Below, one piece after another: positions 22,193 to 34,631 of a DNA stretch of 64,000 nucleotides (within the stretch, counting starts at the first letter, position 1; each line of letters starts with the position of its first letter). The DNA comes from Conchocele bisecta (Eukaryota; Mollusca; Bivalvia; Lucinida; Thyasiridae). The stretch covers positions 216,148,506-216,212,505 of the forward strand of contig CM055265.1 in NCBI GenBank assembly GCA_029237695.1. The letters are read 5' to 3'. The notes under the pieces were generated by a model. It was not told where the DNA came from, did not search any database, and saw nothing but the letters and a program-made list of their open reading frames with translations. Made by a program: the position numbers and the translations under genes.

Positions 22193-24100
22193 TGAATTAT
22201 TTAATTATATATTTACATTATAGTCAATGTTTTGTCCTACTGTCCCATTAAACAATAGTTAACTGAACTGTCACCAGAGGTATGCAGCAGTTTAGTGGAA
22301 GGATACATCGCAGCCATTATGGCGACTTGTGAGGCCATATAAAGTTAATTTACTGAATATTATCCAAATGTTGGGGTAAAATAGGGTGGTGTGTGTGTCT
22401 TATTTTTTATGTTTTATTAAAAGTTGTTGTAAATAGTGTTAACAAACAATAATTCATGATTTATCTTCAAATATATTCAAACAAAAAAATAATCTTGCAA
22501 TGCTGTTCAATGGCAGGTGAGGATTATATACAGTAACGAACCAAGGTATATACATACATGTACACTAATTAAATATACCTAAAAGCATAAACGAGAACAA
22601 AATAAGGTAACATTTTATACTCCATTTTATAACACATTAATGTGTATAGGGGGGAGTAAATAATATTGTTTACCTTATTTTGTTCACTTATTGATGTTTT
22701 TTTTGTATATTTAATGTATTTATAGACCATGATCCATCACTTCAACCTGTGGCTGGACACACACCACACCTCACACACCGATGCTGTGTATTGAGGGAGC
22801 AACTTCTGATTAGATTCAGCCGTTTATTTTTCGGCCCATTCTCTCTCAGGCACAGAGAGTAGGGTAGTAATGTTGGTTTTTTATAGGTTAGATCGAAAGA
22901 TTTTTGGGTGTGCGAAGCCATGTACACTTCCATGTATTTTCAAATTGATTCACGTCGTGAACAATGGCTAATCGTTGAGCTCGCGTGCAGGGGCGTAGCT
23001 AGCCAATTTGAATCTGCAGGCCCGGTTGACGACTTCGAGCACCGTTGGTGCGAGTATGCTAGGGGGGTCTGGGGGCATGCCCCCCCCCCCATAAACAAAA
23101 ATCGAAACTAGAAGGTAAATGATGCACTCTGGTCGTTTTTATTTTTCCATTTTCTCGAAAATTCTGCAGGCCCGGGCCTGCAGTGCCTTAATGCAGCTAC
23201 GTGCCTGGCGTGAACTGTCTATTTCCGATGTTGAGCATCATATCTGCCAAAATACAAACAAAGGCGAACTATATTAATGTGTATACTGGTTTCTGATAAT
23301 TACCAAAAATATATGTAAAGTGTACGAAGCCACGTACACCGACTGTACATATTTGTCTGTAAATATTCTGTTCTGATTTTGGGATTTTCCTTTTTCCCTA
23401 CGCAGGAAATATGGGATTTGACCCTGTTAACCGACCTAAAAGGACTTTAGCTGATAAGCCATTAAACATCATTATGAATAAAAAATATGTATTAGTAATC
23501 TTGTGGAGCTAACCTAGTTTCAGTACTTCGATTTATTTAAAAGAGCGACATCTGACAAACATTTCTAGCCTACGTGTCAATTTGGCAAGTGGTGCTAAAG
23601 GCCTCAAATTCAAGATAGTGTCCGAGATGGCAGTCGAAATTGGTAACGCATATGAAGAATTAAAACTTATTAATTTAACTTCCATCACTGAAACTATGAC
23701 AAATACACAGAAAAATATTCTATGCGGACTAGAGGTAAATGGACAGATGGTTTAATGTGTTTGTGTAACCATGGAAACAAACCATGTGGTGTCCAGTATG
23801 GTCATCGATTTAAGTTTCCACTTTGATGTGGTTGTTGTGAGCCGGGTGGATTATCCCATATCCACAATAGCGGAATGCTTGTCTTTTTGCATCATCTTTT
23901 CTTTGCTTATTAGTGAAATGCTGGATTCGGTCAGATACAAAATGGCCACCAAAAAGTTGTTTCTCCTATGTTGGTCTATGGGACGTATAGAACCATGTGG
24001 TTCATATGTAACAAAAACTTCATCAGTTATGACAATTTAATTCAAGAACAACAGACAGTAATGCTAGATATGAATTATTGGATGAAGCTAGGCATCTTAT
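22193..24100. other. Intergenic stretch with repeat fragments
   Basis: Contains a possible MITE at about 22986-23212 (GGGGCGTAGCTAGCC opposite a GCAGCTACGTGCC end; an internal C12 run near 23078) and a reverse R1 copy at about 23350-23466. No convincing exon. Confidence 0.4.
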
Positions 24101-24104
24101 TTTA

Positions 24105-24420
24105 TGATTGATTGTTTGTGTTTAACGGCCTATCAACAGCTAAGGTCATTTAAGGCCGGGCCAACGGGTTGGACTGTCCCGTATTTAACCTGTCCATATA
24201 GAGGGAAATTCCCAAAATCAGAACTCAATATTTGCAGAAAAATATATATTCAGTCCTGAAATTAGAATATCCTGACCTGGTGCCAGCTAGGTCTATACCA
24301 CACCAGTCACTTAGCTCCAATCCCAAAAGTAATATGATCAGCACTAATCTTGTAAATGTACTTTTTAAATGGGGTATAACAGGATTTAGCTCTCAAGTAT
24401 CAAACGGCCAAAAATGTACA
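24105..24420 (+). repeat. Dispersed repeat R1 copy
   Basis: TGTGTTTAACGGCCTATCAA, GGTCATTTAAGGCCGGGCCA, CCCAAAATCAGAACTCAATA and CAGTCCTGAAATTAGAATAT occur in family order. Confidence 0.65.
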
Positions 24421-25620
24421 TGAAGGCCAAACCATGTTAGTCGGCATTCCGGAAAGGATGAACCCCGATCATTAAAGATCATTAAATTACGCTCCGCATG
24501 CTCCAAACCAACCACCCACTGAATGAATTGACAAGCTTTGCCCCTAATTCAGTCTGTAACAATATAACTTTGTGTGGGCCATTGTTTTTTAATGAATGGG
24601 TTTCATCCATTTTCTCATAATGCGACACATCCTTAAGCTGAGCTCATTTCAATTTTCTCTTTCCATGCAGCAGGTTAAACTCAAATATCAAATATAAAGT
24701 TGGTGGCTTCTAGATACATGTAGGTTTCAGGTAGAAATAATAGCGGTATCTACAGTAAAAGTGTATCGATTGCAATACACATGTACCGTACATTGATTCT
24801 ATTGATTTTTGGTGCATATATGCGAGCAAAAACATAGTAGAATGATACTTAGATATCAAGCACACTGTGTGTGTGTCAACTGCTATACACATGTATACAC
24901 ATGTACAGGCTAGACAAGACAAACATTATTTGTGGACTATATGCCGTCATATGTACAGTAATGGCACTTCACTTGCATCAAGGAAATTTACCAGTTTATT
25001 GTCACAAGAATACATACAGCGCCTTGTTTTATGTACATGCAATTTTCCTGTAATCAATTTAATTTTATTTATAATACATAACAAAACTAGATGGCCGCAA
25101 ACCACATCCGCTGAGGCATTGATAATATACCAAAATTTTTTTAACAAAAAATCTTAACCCGGACGAACATATGTACGTACACCAATGTGCCGACTATATC
25201 GCGTTGTATGCAAGTTGGCGCGACAATAATACCACCAGTCCTGTTCATCACAGTTTCTGATATTATACTCTTGTATTTAAGGCAAACCTAATGGAATGTG
25301 ATCAAAGAAAGGGTGTGATTGGCTGATATAGGTCATTTGCAGTGATTGAAGGGAAACTACACAATTTGATTATTTGAGACATCATCAATGGCCGAAAAAT
25401 TATTTTTAGACTAGTATATTAATAAAAGGGGGTGGTGTTTTTTCCCCCCTAAAAATAAAAAATTATTTGTAAAAAGTGCATATGACCAACTTGACCCCTT
25501 AGCTTTAAATGCAATATATTTTTATTCTAAACAATTTCACTACCATAAAAGTGTTCAGCAATTGAGCCACAACAACGGCTTGATTGGCTGCCAATTTTAT
25601 CTAAATCAAGAAGTAACTAG
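24421..25620. other. Non-coding stretch with repeat tails
   Basis: At about 25087-25232 a short form of the 'AGATGGCCGC ... GCCGACTATATCGCG' family is seen, which recurs near 46520-46740, 47590-47645 and 50360-50530. Fragments of M2 lie at 25400-25490. No gene seen. Confidence 0.4.
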
Positions 25621-26375
25621 ATTGGTCAGTGAGCAAGGCTTACGGAATACCCCCCGCGTGGGCCCAGGTACCCCTAAAATATGTAAAAATTTCCAAGTGT
25701 GGGGCTGGTGACCTGGACTCTGGCCTTAGTGGGAGCTGCATGAACGTGAATTTGTCACAGGGTGGTAGAGGTCCATTGGAGCAATGCGTGTGTAAAATGT
25801 GAAGCAGATCCGAGCAAGGAAATAGAAGTTATAACCAATTTCTCTGATGTTAAGTTTTGTAAAGAGACTAAGTATGTGAGCTTGACCTCGAGATCAGCGG
25901 GAATTTGTCACAGCCTGATAGCAGAGCCTTACAGGAATGCATGCATGAAATATTAAGAATTTTCGATGAAAGAAATAGAAGTTAGAACATATTTGTCTGA
26001 TGTTAAGTTTTGTAAAGAGACTAAGTATGTCACCTTGACCTTGGGATCAGCGGGGGTTGGACGGTCATAGATTTGTCACAGTACGATAGTACAACCTTAG
26101 AGAGGAATGCACAAGTGAAATACATTGTATTAAGAATTTTCAATGAAGGAAATAGAAGTTACAACTTATTTCTCTGATGTTAAGTTTTGTAAAGAGACTA
26201 AGTATAGGAATGCATGTGTGAACTATTAAGCATTTTAGATGAAGGAAATAGAAGTCATAACAAGATTTCTCTGATGTTAAGTTTACAGACGCACGGACAC
26301 GCGCACGCACGCACAGATGGACGGTAAGACAACCCCGACTCCAGTATACCCCCAACTCGTTGCGGGGGGTATAAT
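25620..26375 (+). repeat. Long dispersed tandem-type repeat (GGAATACCCCCCGCGTGGGC family)
   Basis: It begins GATTGGTCAGTGAGCAAGG and ends CCAACTCGTTGCGGGGGGTA. Inside are degenerate units each containing CTCTGATGTTAAGTTTTGTA, a CCTTGACCTTGGGATC block and TGTGAAATATTAAG. The second, longer copy is at 56790-58482. The TACCCC and GGGGTATA edges suggest a transposable unit whose interior expanded. Confidence 0.7.
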
Positions 26376-27034
26376 GAACAAATGGCAGCAAAAAAATGTA
26401 TCTAAAAATGTTACACTGCCGACATCTCCACGGAGGAAATATGTTTCTTCAACAATGCGGAAAAATGTAAACCTTTCATATAAGCCAGAGTGCCAGACCA
26501 TTTATGGAAACATGTATGCGGATAAACAATATATACAATGTAGCAATGTATGACGATTGACAAAAAAATGTTAAACTTCCGACATGTCGAAACATCATCT
26601 ATTTTTACGAAATGCATTCAAGAAAGGCAATATTTGTACCATAATATAGCAAAAGAAAACAAGTTTCATGAAAGCCAACATTATACTGTGTATAGTACTA
26701 TTTTGTTTAGTTTGATAAAGCTTTCAAAATTGAAATCTTCATTTTTTATCCGACATACAATGTCATTTGTTTATGCACAGATTTCGATAATTTTTTTCAG
26801 ACAATCAAGCGGTTATTGGGACACACCAGGAAGCATGTTTTTATCACATGTACACATTATAGTAAATGACATAGGTGATGTTGAAGGTAACATCCTTTCA
26901 GGGGTAATTCTTTTTTTAAGTTAACCCATCCTGATTACAAGCTGGCTCATGTGGAACTAACTCTGTTTGCAAGAACTGCTATAGAGCTCGGTAGTGTTGA
27001 AAGGTTAAGCGTCGTTTGTGAAAAGATTAAATAG

Positions 27035-27237
27035 CTGGGGCCCGTTTCACTATTAAACTTTGTACGACTAAAATGTTCGGAAGTGCAAATTTAGGATAGT
27101 CTGGAAATTTTAATTGATTGGATTTACATTTATTACGCATAGGCTGCAAGAAAACATTGTTAATGTGTAATTTACAGACTAGCTATCATCATTTTACAAA
27201 CCTTTTAGTCGTACAAAGTTAGTGAAACGGGCCCCAG
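27035..27237. repeat. MITE with GGGGCCCGTTTCAC inverted ends
   Basis: CTGGGGCCCGTTTCACTA on the left is mirrored by TAGTGAAACGGGCCCCAG on the right, and ACTTTGTACGACTAAAA pairs with TTTTAGTCGTACAAAGT just inside. About 203 bp, no coding capacity. Confidence 0.75.
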
Positions 27238-27734
27238 GTTTGGCAAACAAAGCCAAACTGCTGGATTGATTAGAAACTACACTGGACACGAGGGAAATAC
27301 TTTAGGCCGTCAAATAAGTTCAATACATATTTTTATTAATCATGTAAAATATGTGTACATGTAGTACAAAATAAAATAGAACACGTCAGTGCACAGTGGA
27401 TACAGAAACTTGTTTCACTAAACTGTGCACAGCTAACAAGTTTGTATGTGCAAAATTAAAATGTTCAAAAACATTAACCCTTAGAATGCTGGAAACGAAA
27501 ATATTTGTTTGCTGTTGTTTAATACATATTTTGTAAAAAGTATCCATAACAAGCACGTCGCCAACAGTATGTAGCCGATCGCTGTAGTGGTTGGATCACA
27601 AACATGCTTCAATTTTAAGCCAATCACTCATACAGTAAAGAAGTTACAAGAGAAAGAAGAAACGCAATATGCATCTATAATTGAATGTGAAAGTTATTTG
27701 ACCTTGGGCATGGAGGGAGCATCGTTGGGATTTA

Positions 27735-27860
27735 TTGATTGGTGTTTAACGGCCTATAAACAGCTATTAAGGTCATTTAAGGTCATTTAAGGCCGGGCCA
27801 ACGGGTTCGATCCCGCATGAAACCTGCTGCATTAGGGGGAAATCCCAAAATGTATCAGAA
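27735..27860 (+). repeat. Dispersed repeat R1, short copy
   Basis: TTGATTGGTGTTTAACGGCC is followed by a duplicated GGTCATTTAA and CCGGGCCAACGGGTTCGATC. Confidence 0.6.
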
Positions 27861-28500
27861 AATGGGGGTGGGAAATGAGTAACACGCACATGAAGTTGAA
27901 AGTCAATATCGCACGTACACTAAACAAGTTACATTAGAATTGTGAAACTTGCATGAATCTACTGAATGTGAAATGAAATGGGGAATGAAAACATGAATGA
28001 TGAGTAATTTACACATATAGTTTCAAGGCAAATCCTCGTACAGAATTTATAGTGGAATGGAGAAATGCAAACACATCTATTGAATGTGAAATTATTAAGT
28101 TAGTTGACCTTGACTTTGGCAACGTGGGAAGCATGAGTGGGACGGGAAATCAAAATATGACGAGAAACATGCAAATGAAGTTTCAAGCCAATCGCTCATA
28201 TAAAGTAAAGACGTTATAGGGGAATGGAGAAATGCGCACGCATCTATTGAATGTGAAATTTCAAAGTTATATGACCTTGACCTTGGCCACAGGGAAGCAT
28301 GGATGGGGTGGGGAATGAAAATATGGATGATAATCAACATATGTGTACATGAAGTTTGAAGACAGTCGGTCATCCACTGAAGAAGTTATAGCAGAAAGGA
28401 AAACATGGCTGGCTGGTCTGGCTGGCTGGCTGGGCGGGCGGCAAGGGCGGCGGCGGGCGGGCGGGGGCGGGCGGGCGGGCGGGCGGACAGACTTTTTTTT
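27861..28500 (+). repeat. Diverged tandem repeat with GC-rich (GGCGGGC)n tail
   Basis: Units at about 27890, 28045 and 28200 share CATGAAGTT, GGAATGGAGAAATGC, ATCTATTGAATGTGAAAT and a GACCTTGAC(C/T)TTGG block. The last ends in a (CTGG)n/(GGGC)n simple repeat at about 28405-28491. Confidence 0.6.
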
Positions 28501-28838
28501 GCATCCATATATCACATTTTCACTACGCGATGGGATAAAAAACATGGTTTGTCAGCACTTTAGAATCATTTCAATTGGAAATGCTTCTAAAGAGCTTTCA
28601 AAATATGTTTTTGTTGATAAAAATGGAAAGATCCAGATCAGGATCAGATGCAGATCCAGATCAGGATCTGCACTGTTTGCCATTCCATTCCATGAATGAA
28701 AAATATGTGATGCTTCTAACAAGCATTATATATCATTATCAGGCTAGGAGTGTGTTTAGTTGACCATGCCCTACATTAACCACACATCCCAGGCCCGTAC
28801 CAGAAGGGGTGGGATGGGTGCGTACGCAACCCCCTTAA

Positions 28839-29079
28839 CCCTTTCAACACCACAGGCCTGTATAGTGGTATTGGCAAAAAGTGTAGATCCATGATGAGCC
28901 GGCTCGTGACGAGCCGTTCTCATCATGATCTGCACTTTTTGCAAGTGATTTTCATACTTTTGAGAACAAAAACACCCCATGTTCATAAATGGACTGGTCT
29001 GAAAACCATTTGTGATGATTGGATTGGGTTGCAAAGTTATCATATCAAAATCAATTCCAGTTACTTTGGGGTCAAAGGG
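28839..29079. repeat. TTAA-bounded MITE, family M2
   Basis: TTAA at 28835-28838 and 29080-29083. The central hairpin contains GAGCCGGCTCGTGACGAGCC, and the ends CCCTTTCAACACC and GGGTCAAAGGG match other M2 copies. Confidence 0.75.
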
Positions 29080-29381
29080 TTAATCTGCCGAGGTCTGTTC
29101 GTGGATGTGAACACAGACCATCTCAGAATGGGCAGAACAAACATCAACACAAGACATACGGTACCAGAAAAATTTGCAATAGCTCAATAGGAGCTTTCAC
29201 AAGTTATATTCAAATATTTAGCATGTATACATGGATGTATATAAATAATTAGCTTCATAACAGGTATTCCAAAATGTGTAAAAGTTCCATAAATATACAG
29301 CAGGAATCTGGATACAATATAGTAAATTCTGTAATCCTATGAATTAATAACAGTTTGTGTCATGTTTGTGTCATGTTTGTG

Positions 29382-29522
29382 TCACGTATGTGCCTGTGAA
29401 CTGTCACATTTCTTGACCATATTGAGAACAGCATCGGCCAGCGTCTGGTACTGCGACAGCTCGTTGTAGATGTGGGTGGATATCCGCCCATACAGCTTGT
29501 CCCCCACACACTTCACCGGCAC
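29382..29522 (-). CDS. Class V PLP-dependent enzyme (isopenicillin-N-epimerase-like), last exon
   Basis: Acceptor GGTTGCAG (29524-29523) precedes 46 codons and a TGA (29384-29382). The peptide (VPVKCVGDKLYGRIS near the start, then YNELSQYQTLADAV) has the pattern of the C-terminal small domain of isopenicillin-N-epimerase-like class V aminotransferases. The phase (0) matches the donor at 33138, and the joined reading NIE-VPVK is as expected for the family. The enzymes of this group use pyridoxal phosphate; the substrate here is unknown. Three copies of a TGTCATGTTTG-like motif follow the stop. Confidence 0.7.
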   Translation of the reverse strand: MPVKCVGDKLYGRISTHIYNELSQYQTLADAVLNMVKKCDSSQAHT

Positions 29523-29539
29523 CTGCAACCGTATATGGC

Positions 29540-29670
29540 CCTGACTGGAGAATTGGGGCTTATGGGTTTTGCGACCAATGCAGATCCAGATCAGACTGTG
29601 CATCCGCAGTCTGATCAGGAACTGCACTGTTCACCATTCCATCAATGAAACACAAGTCATTCTTCTAAAA
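29540..29670. repeat. Dispersed foldback repeat R3 (GCAGATCCAGATCAG family)
   Basis: TGGGGCTTATGGG, CAGATCCAGATCAGACTGTG, the complementary CAGTCTGATCAGGA and CACTGTTCACCATTCC occur in order. Relatives lie at about 28620-28760, 44420-44560, 48985-49110, 49255-49400 and 58600-58673 (running into the gap). Confidence 0.65.
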
Positions 29671-29689
29671 GCCATATAGATCGGCATCA

Positions 29690-32600
29690 GGCAGCAGTTT
29701 GATAGTATATATGGAGCTTGTAATAACCTTGGGGTTAGTGAGCAACATGGGCTTTCTGTAGAATGATGCGGGATATTGTTACAAATGCATATATGGAATA
29801 CAGTCAGAATTCGTTACAGCGGCACACGTTACAGCGGCATATTCGCTTCCCAGCACAATAAGCCGCCAAACCAATCGGCATGCTCTTTAATCTGCTCGAT
29901 ATACCGGCAAATTCGGCTTCCGGCACCGGCAGGGAATTCCCGCAAACGAATACACAGTTTAAGTCTTATTTAATGTGCGTTATAACGGCGCCGGTACCCG
30001 GCGTCGCTGGTACCAGCACTGTGACCCAGCTCTGTTATCTGGCATTACGGAAACCGATATCCGGGAACCAGTCACTGACCATATAATGTGCGTCATAACG
30101 GCGCCGGTACCCGGCGTCGCTGGTACCCGGTGTCGCTGGTACCAGCTGTCATCCGGCATTACGTGCCGGAAACCGATATTCGGGAACCAGTCACAGACCA
30201 TATCTAAACAATTTCACAGCTGATTAACCCCGACCTGCTGTCATAAATCGCGGCAATTAACGTGTCGGTACCTTGTCACCTGCTGTGATGTACTATTTTG
30301 CAAACATCAATTAAGAAATGAACAGTTAGCAACTAAATGTACAAGTGATTAAATCCAGCAAGGGCCGATAGATTGTAAATAAAAACATATCATAATCGTG
30401 AAAAATTTAAATAATTATCGTGTAACATTGCCTCTGGGGCGAGTTCAGACAGGGACGTATCGTCATGTAAATATTTAAAGGGAAACCACTCTACATGTTT
30501 TTGCTTTGTATTTTTATAAATTTTAGCATGTAAATTAAAACAAGCTGTTTATTAAAATATGTGTTTCTTTTCTATATGCACATGCTTGCGTATTGCTAAC
30601 AATAAAGAAACAATTTCACAGATAATCCGGTATTCACCACGCGCTCTACAATTAACAACAGGTTCGCCTGTAACCTAGACTTTGTCAAATACCGGATTAG
30701 CTTTGAATGTTGTTGGTTTCCTTGATATAAATTCGTATATATGCATTGCTTTATCAATGTGGTGACAAATAAGTATATATCTCGCCGATAATGCTAATGT
30801 AAAATGACAGCAAATAGCGTCGATACAATGCGTGGTTACCAATTACCGACATGTTCCAATTACCGGAATTATCCCGACAGTCTGATAGCGAGGAGAAAAT
30901 CGCCGATTCGTTATACCGGCATATTCGTTATAACGGCAGATTCATCTCTGACGAACTATGCCGTTGTAACGAATTCTGACTGTATTTAAGCATAAACTGA
31001 GCGTTAATTTGTAAGTCAGTGACCTTGACCTTTGGGGTTAGCGGGCACCATGGGCTTTCTGTAGAATGATGCAGGATGTTGTTACAAATGCATACATGTA
31101 TATGGAATATTAAAGCATAAACTGAGCGTTGACTTTTCCAAACATGGAAATTTCTAATTCAGTGACCTTGACCTTTGGGGTTAGCGGGCACCATGGGCTT
31201 TCTGTAGAATGATGCGGGATGTTGTTACAAATGCATATATGGCATATTAAAACATAAACTGAGCGTTAACTTTTCCAAACACGGAAATTTCTAAGTCAGA
31301 GACCTTGACCTTTGGGGTTAGCAGGCACCATGGGATTTCTGTAGAATGATGCGGGATGTTGTTACAAATGCATGTATGGAATATTAAAGCATAAACTGAG
31401 CGTTAACTTTTGCAAACACGGAAATGTCTAAGTCAGTGACCTTGACATTTGGGGTTAGTGGGCACCATGGGCTTTCTGCAGAATGATGCGGGATGTTGTT
31501 ACAAATACATGTATGGAATATTAAAGCATAAACTGAGCGTTAACTTTTCCAAACACGAAAATTTCTAAGTCAGCGACCTTGACCTTTGCGGTTTGCGGGC
31601 ACCATGGGCTTTCTGTAGAATGATGCGGGATGTTGTTACAAATGCATGTATGGAATATTAAAGCATACATAAATTGAGCGTTAACTTTTCCAAACACGGA
31701 AATTTCTAAGTCAGCGACCTTGACCTTTGGGGTTTGCGGGCACCATGGGCTTTCTGTAGAATGATGCAGGATGTTGTTACAAATGCATGTATGGAATATT
31801 AAAGCATAAACTGAGCATTAACTTTTCCAAACACGGAAATGTCTAAGTCAGTGACCTTGACATTTGGGGTTAGTGGGCACCATGGGCTTTCTGCAGAATG
31901 ATGCGGGATGTTGTTACAATACATGTATGGAATATTAAAGCATAAACTGAGCGTTAACTTTTCCAAACACGAAAATTTCTAAGTCAGCGACCTTGACCTT
32001 TGCGGTTTGCGGGCACCATGGGCTTTCTGTAGAATGATGCGGGATGTTGTTACAAATGCATGTATGGAATATTAAAGCATACATAAATTGAGCGTTAACT
32101 TTTCCAAACACGGAAATTTCTAAGTCAGCGACCTTGACCTTTGGGGTTTGCGGGCACCATGGGCTTTCTGTAGAATGATGCAGGATGTTGTTACAAATGC
32201 ATGTATGGAATATTAAAGCATAAACTGAGCGTTAACTTTTCCAAACGAATATTAAAGCATAAACTGAGCCTTAACTTTTCCAAACACGGAAATTTCTAAG
32301 TCAGCGACCTTGACCCTTGGGGTTTGCGGGCACCATGGGCTTTCTGTAGAATGATGCGGGATGTTGTTACAAATGCATGTATGGAATATTAAAGCATAAA
32401 CTGAGCGTTTACTTTTCCAAACACGGAAATTTGTAAGTCAGTGATCTTGACCTTTGGGGTTAGCGGGCAACATGGGCTTTCTGTAGAATGATGTGGGATG
32501 TTGTTACAAATGTATGTATGGAATATTAAAGCATAAACTGAGCATTAACTTTTGCAAACACGGAAATTTCTAAGTCAGCGACCTTGACCTTTGGGGTAAG

Positions 32601-32690
32601 CGGGCACCATGGGCTTTCTGGAGAATGATGCGGGATGTTGTTACAAATGCATGTATGGAATATTAAAGCATTCCATTTAGGGAAACAGAA
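29690..32690 (+). repeat. Satellite array, about 137-142 bp units with trimeric higher-order repeat
   Basis: The unit is TAAACTGAGCGTTAACTTTT, CCTTGACCTTTGGGGTTAGC, ACCATGGGCTTTCTGTAGAA, TTGTTACAAATGCATGTATG. About 13 units lie at 30985-32690 and a first partial unit at 29700-29800, separated by an inserted element. Blocks near 31440 and 31855 repeat a variant (CCTTGACATTTGG) 415 bp apart, showing a three-unit higher-order period. A shortened unit occurs near 32247. Confidence 0.85.
29801..30982. mobile_element. TA-flanked pogo/Tigger-like non-autonomous element inserted in the satellite
   Basis: The ends CAGTCAGAATTCGTTACA and TGTAACGAATTCTGACTG are perfect inverted repeats flanked by TA (29799-29800, 30983-30984). 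Removing the element restores a continuous satellite unit. The interior has a roughly 105 bp tandem duplication (GGCGCCGGTACCCGGCGTCG at about 29990 and 30100) and scattered copies of the terminal motif near 30893-30960. No transposase. Confidence 0.8.
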
Positions 32691-33060
32691 GTTACAATGA
32701 ATTAACCTGAGCGTTAAGTTTTAGAAACAGAGCTAAACGCAAAAACTTAACGTTGAATGCATGTGAAAAGTAGGTCAATCAACCATGAAAACTAGGTCAA
32801 AGGTCACATGGGCTCCCTCTGTGTGAGATGGTTACACCACAGTGTTGATGTATACCAAGTATGGAGGTCGTAGGTGTTATAGTTTTCTGGAAACTGACCT
32901 AAACGCAAAAACTTAACGTGAAATGTTGACGCCGCCGCCGCCGCCGCCGACGCCGCCGCCGCCGCCGACGACGCCGCCGACGACGCCGCCGACGACGCCG
33001 CCGACGACGCCGCCGACGACGCCGCCGACGACGGAAAAGCTATGCCTATGTCCCGCTTCT
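32691..33060 (+). repeat. AAAACTTAACG repeat ending in (GCC/GAC)n microsatellite
   Basis: Two CTAAACGCAAAAACTTAACG motifs flank about 150 bp. The trinucleotide tract GCCGCCGCC/GACGACGCC spans about 32930-33035. Similar AAAACTTAAC motifs border the 50770-51375 array. Confidence 0.6.
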
Positions 33061-33138
33061 GCTAAAGCAGGCAGGACAAAAATGAACAATATGCAGCAGA
33101 CAACAACATTTAATTCAGCAGAGAGATACAATAGTCAC

Positions 33139-33251
33139 CTCAATGTTGTAGTCATGGAACAGCGAGTTCTGTATCCGCTCCGCCGCACCATAATCCAGAC
33201 TGGGCTCACCCTGGCACAGACGGGAGGGCAACTCCACCAGACACATACTGC
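33139..33251 (-). CDS. Isopenicillin-N-epimerase-like gene, penultimate exon
   Basis: Acceptor TTTCTTACAG (33253-33252) and donor GAG/GTGACT (33138-33137) delimit 113 bases: two bases, then 37 codons. The peptide starts SMCLVELPSRLCQ and ends FHDYNIE, matching the family pattern in which a strand with Met/Val/Leu-Pro is followed by a helix and an IE-V strand. The entry phase (1) fits the donor at 45554, and the exit phase (0) fits the exon at 29522. Confidence 0.7.
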
Positions 33252-33889
33252 CTGTAAGAAACAACACGTTAGTTTTTATGATTCTACATAGTCAACATGG
33301 TGTCACATTGCACGTCTGAATCTATACCATATATTTATCTGTTTTCCCCAATATAAATCCAGTAAATCTATACATCAGTGACATAATGGTGAAAAGCATA
33401 GGCCCTGATCAGACAGTGTACACACACTGTCTGATCCCGGTCTACACTGGTCACAACACCGGAAGGTACCTTTGGTCAGTCAGCAACCCAGATGTAGTAT
33501 AATTATTTAAATGGCATCAGCCACAGCCGTAGACACAGCCACGGCAGCCACTGTGTGCCGTGGCACTAATTTGGATCAGTTTTTTTTATAACACAGAAAA
33601 CACCATTGTGAGGGTCTATGTTGATTTTTTTCTGGGGAGACCCCCCTGCTCAATAGTCCGCCGTAGCTTTATTTTATTCACTGATACTGGGCTGTCAGCT
33701 ACATGTACTGGGTATATACAAAAACATTGTAAATTGTGTGTATAACTAACATACAGTCGACATTCAATTCAAAGTCCAATGAACTGAGCAAACTACTTGT
33801 GTTAACGAGTTTTTATTATGAGAAAACATGCAATTGGGACGAAGAATTTGACTTCGAGTTATCACTAGTTTGATTTAACCAAACCACCC

Positions 33890-34068
33890 GACATACCATA
33901 CAGCAAACATTTGCAAACACTGTAGATCCGGATGAGCCGGCTCATCAGGATCTGCAGTGTTTGTCCGTCTTCTTCACATATTTTAAAAATGCCCCTTAGA
34001 TCTTGTTAATGGAATAGTCCAGAAATGCTCATGGAATTATCAATGTTAGATAGTTAGGGGTGAAAGGG
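33890..34068. repeat. Truncated M2-family MITE
   Basis: The central hairpin (GTAGATCCGGATGAGCC with its complement) and the right end GGGGTGAAAGGG before TTAA (34069-34072) are present; the left end is degraded. Confidence 0.6.
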
Positions 34069-34631
34069 TTAAGAGTTTCATATAACGAGTGTAGACTGTA
34101 ATTAACAACCACACATTGACAAGCAACAATACGTTGATGCCTATCAAGAAGTGGAACAGTGTATACATATCGTAGTCGGGTTGGTCAACTATGCAGAAGC
34201 AGCCAACGTAAAGCTGCCCCAGTTGACAATATAGGTTGGCTATTGTTAAACAGAACCACATATATAATATTGATTATTCCTGAATTGGAATAATCGGAGT
34301 TATTTTGCCTATGAAATATTGTTTCCGGGTTGTTGTTGTAGTTATAACGGAAATGACAGGTACTCGCTGACGTCATTGGAATTTGTGTAACCCACGTCAT
34401 TTGCATCATCAGTTTTTGTATAAGCTGGTCATTTTGGTCTTCAGTATTTGCGTAGGTTCTGTCGTCATTAAAATACGTGCAATAATCTTTCTTTGCATTC
34501 TGATCGTTGGAGAGACAACAAGCAATTTGTAAAATTTATTTATAACGAGTTAGATATTTTTGTAAAATGTTTTAATTGTAATTGAACTGTCCAAGGTTTG
34601 CTATTGTATTTATCGATTGTACCTATTTGTA

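Noticed and set aside
28343..28699. Gly/Arg-rich ORF over the (GGCGGGC)n tract
   Set aside because: Simple-sequence translation with no splice sites or conservation signal.
31000..32690. Possible CRISPR-like array
   Set aside because: Units of about 140 bp are contiguous without spacers; this is eukaryotic satellite DNA.
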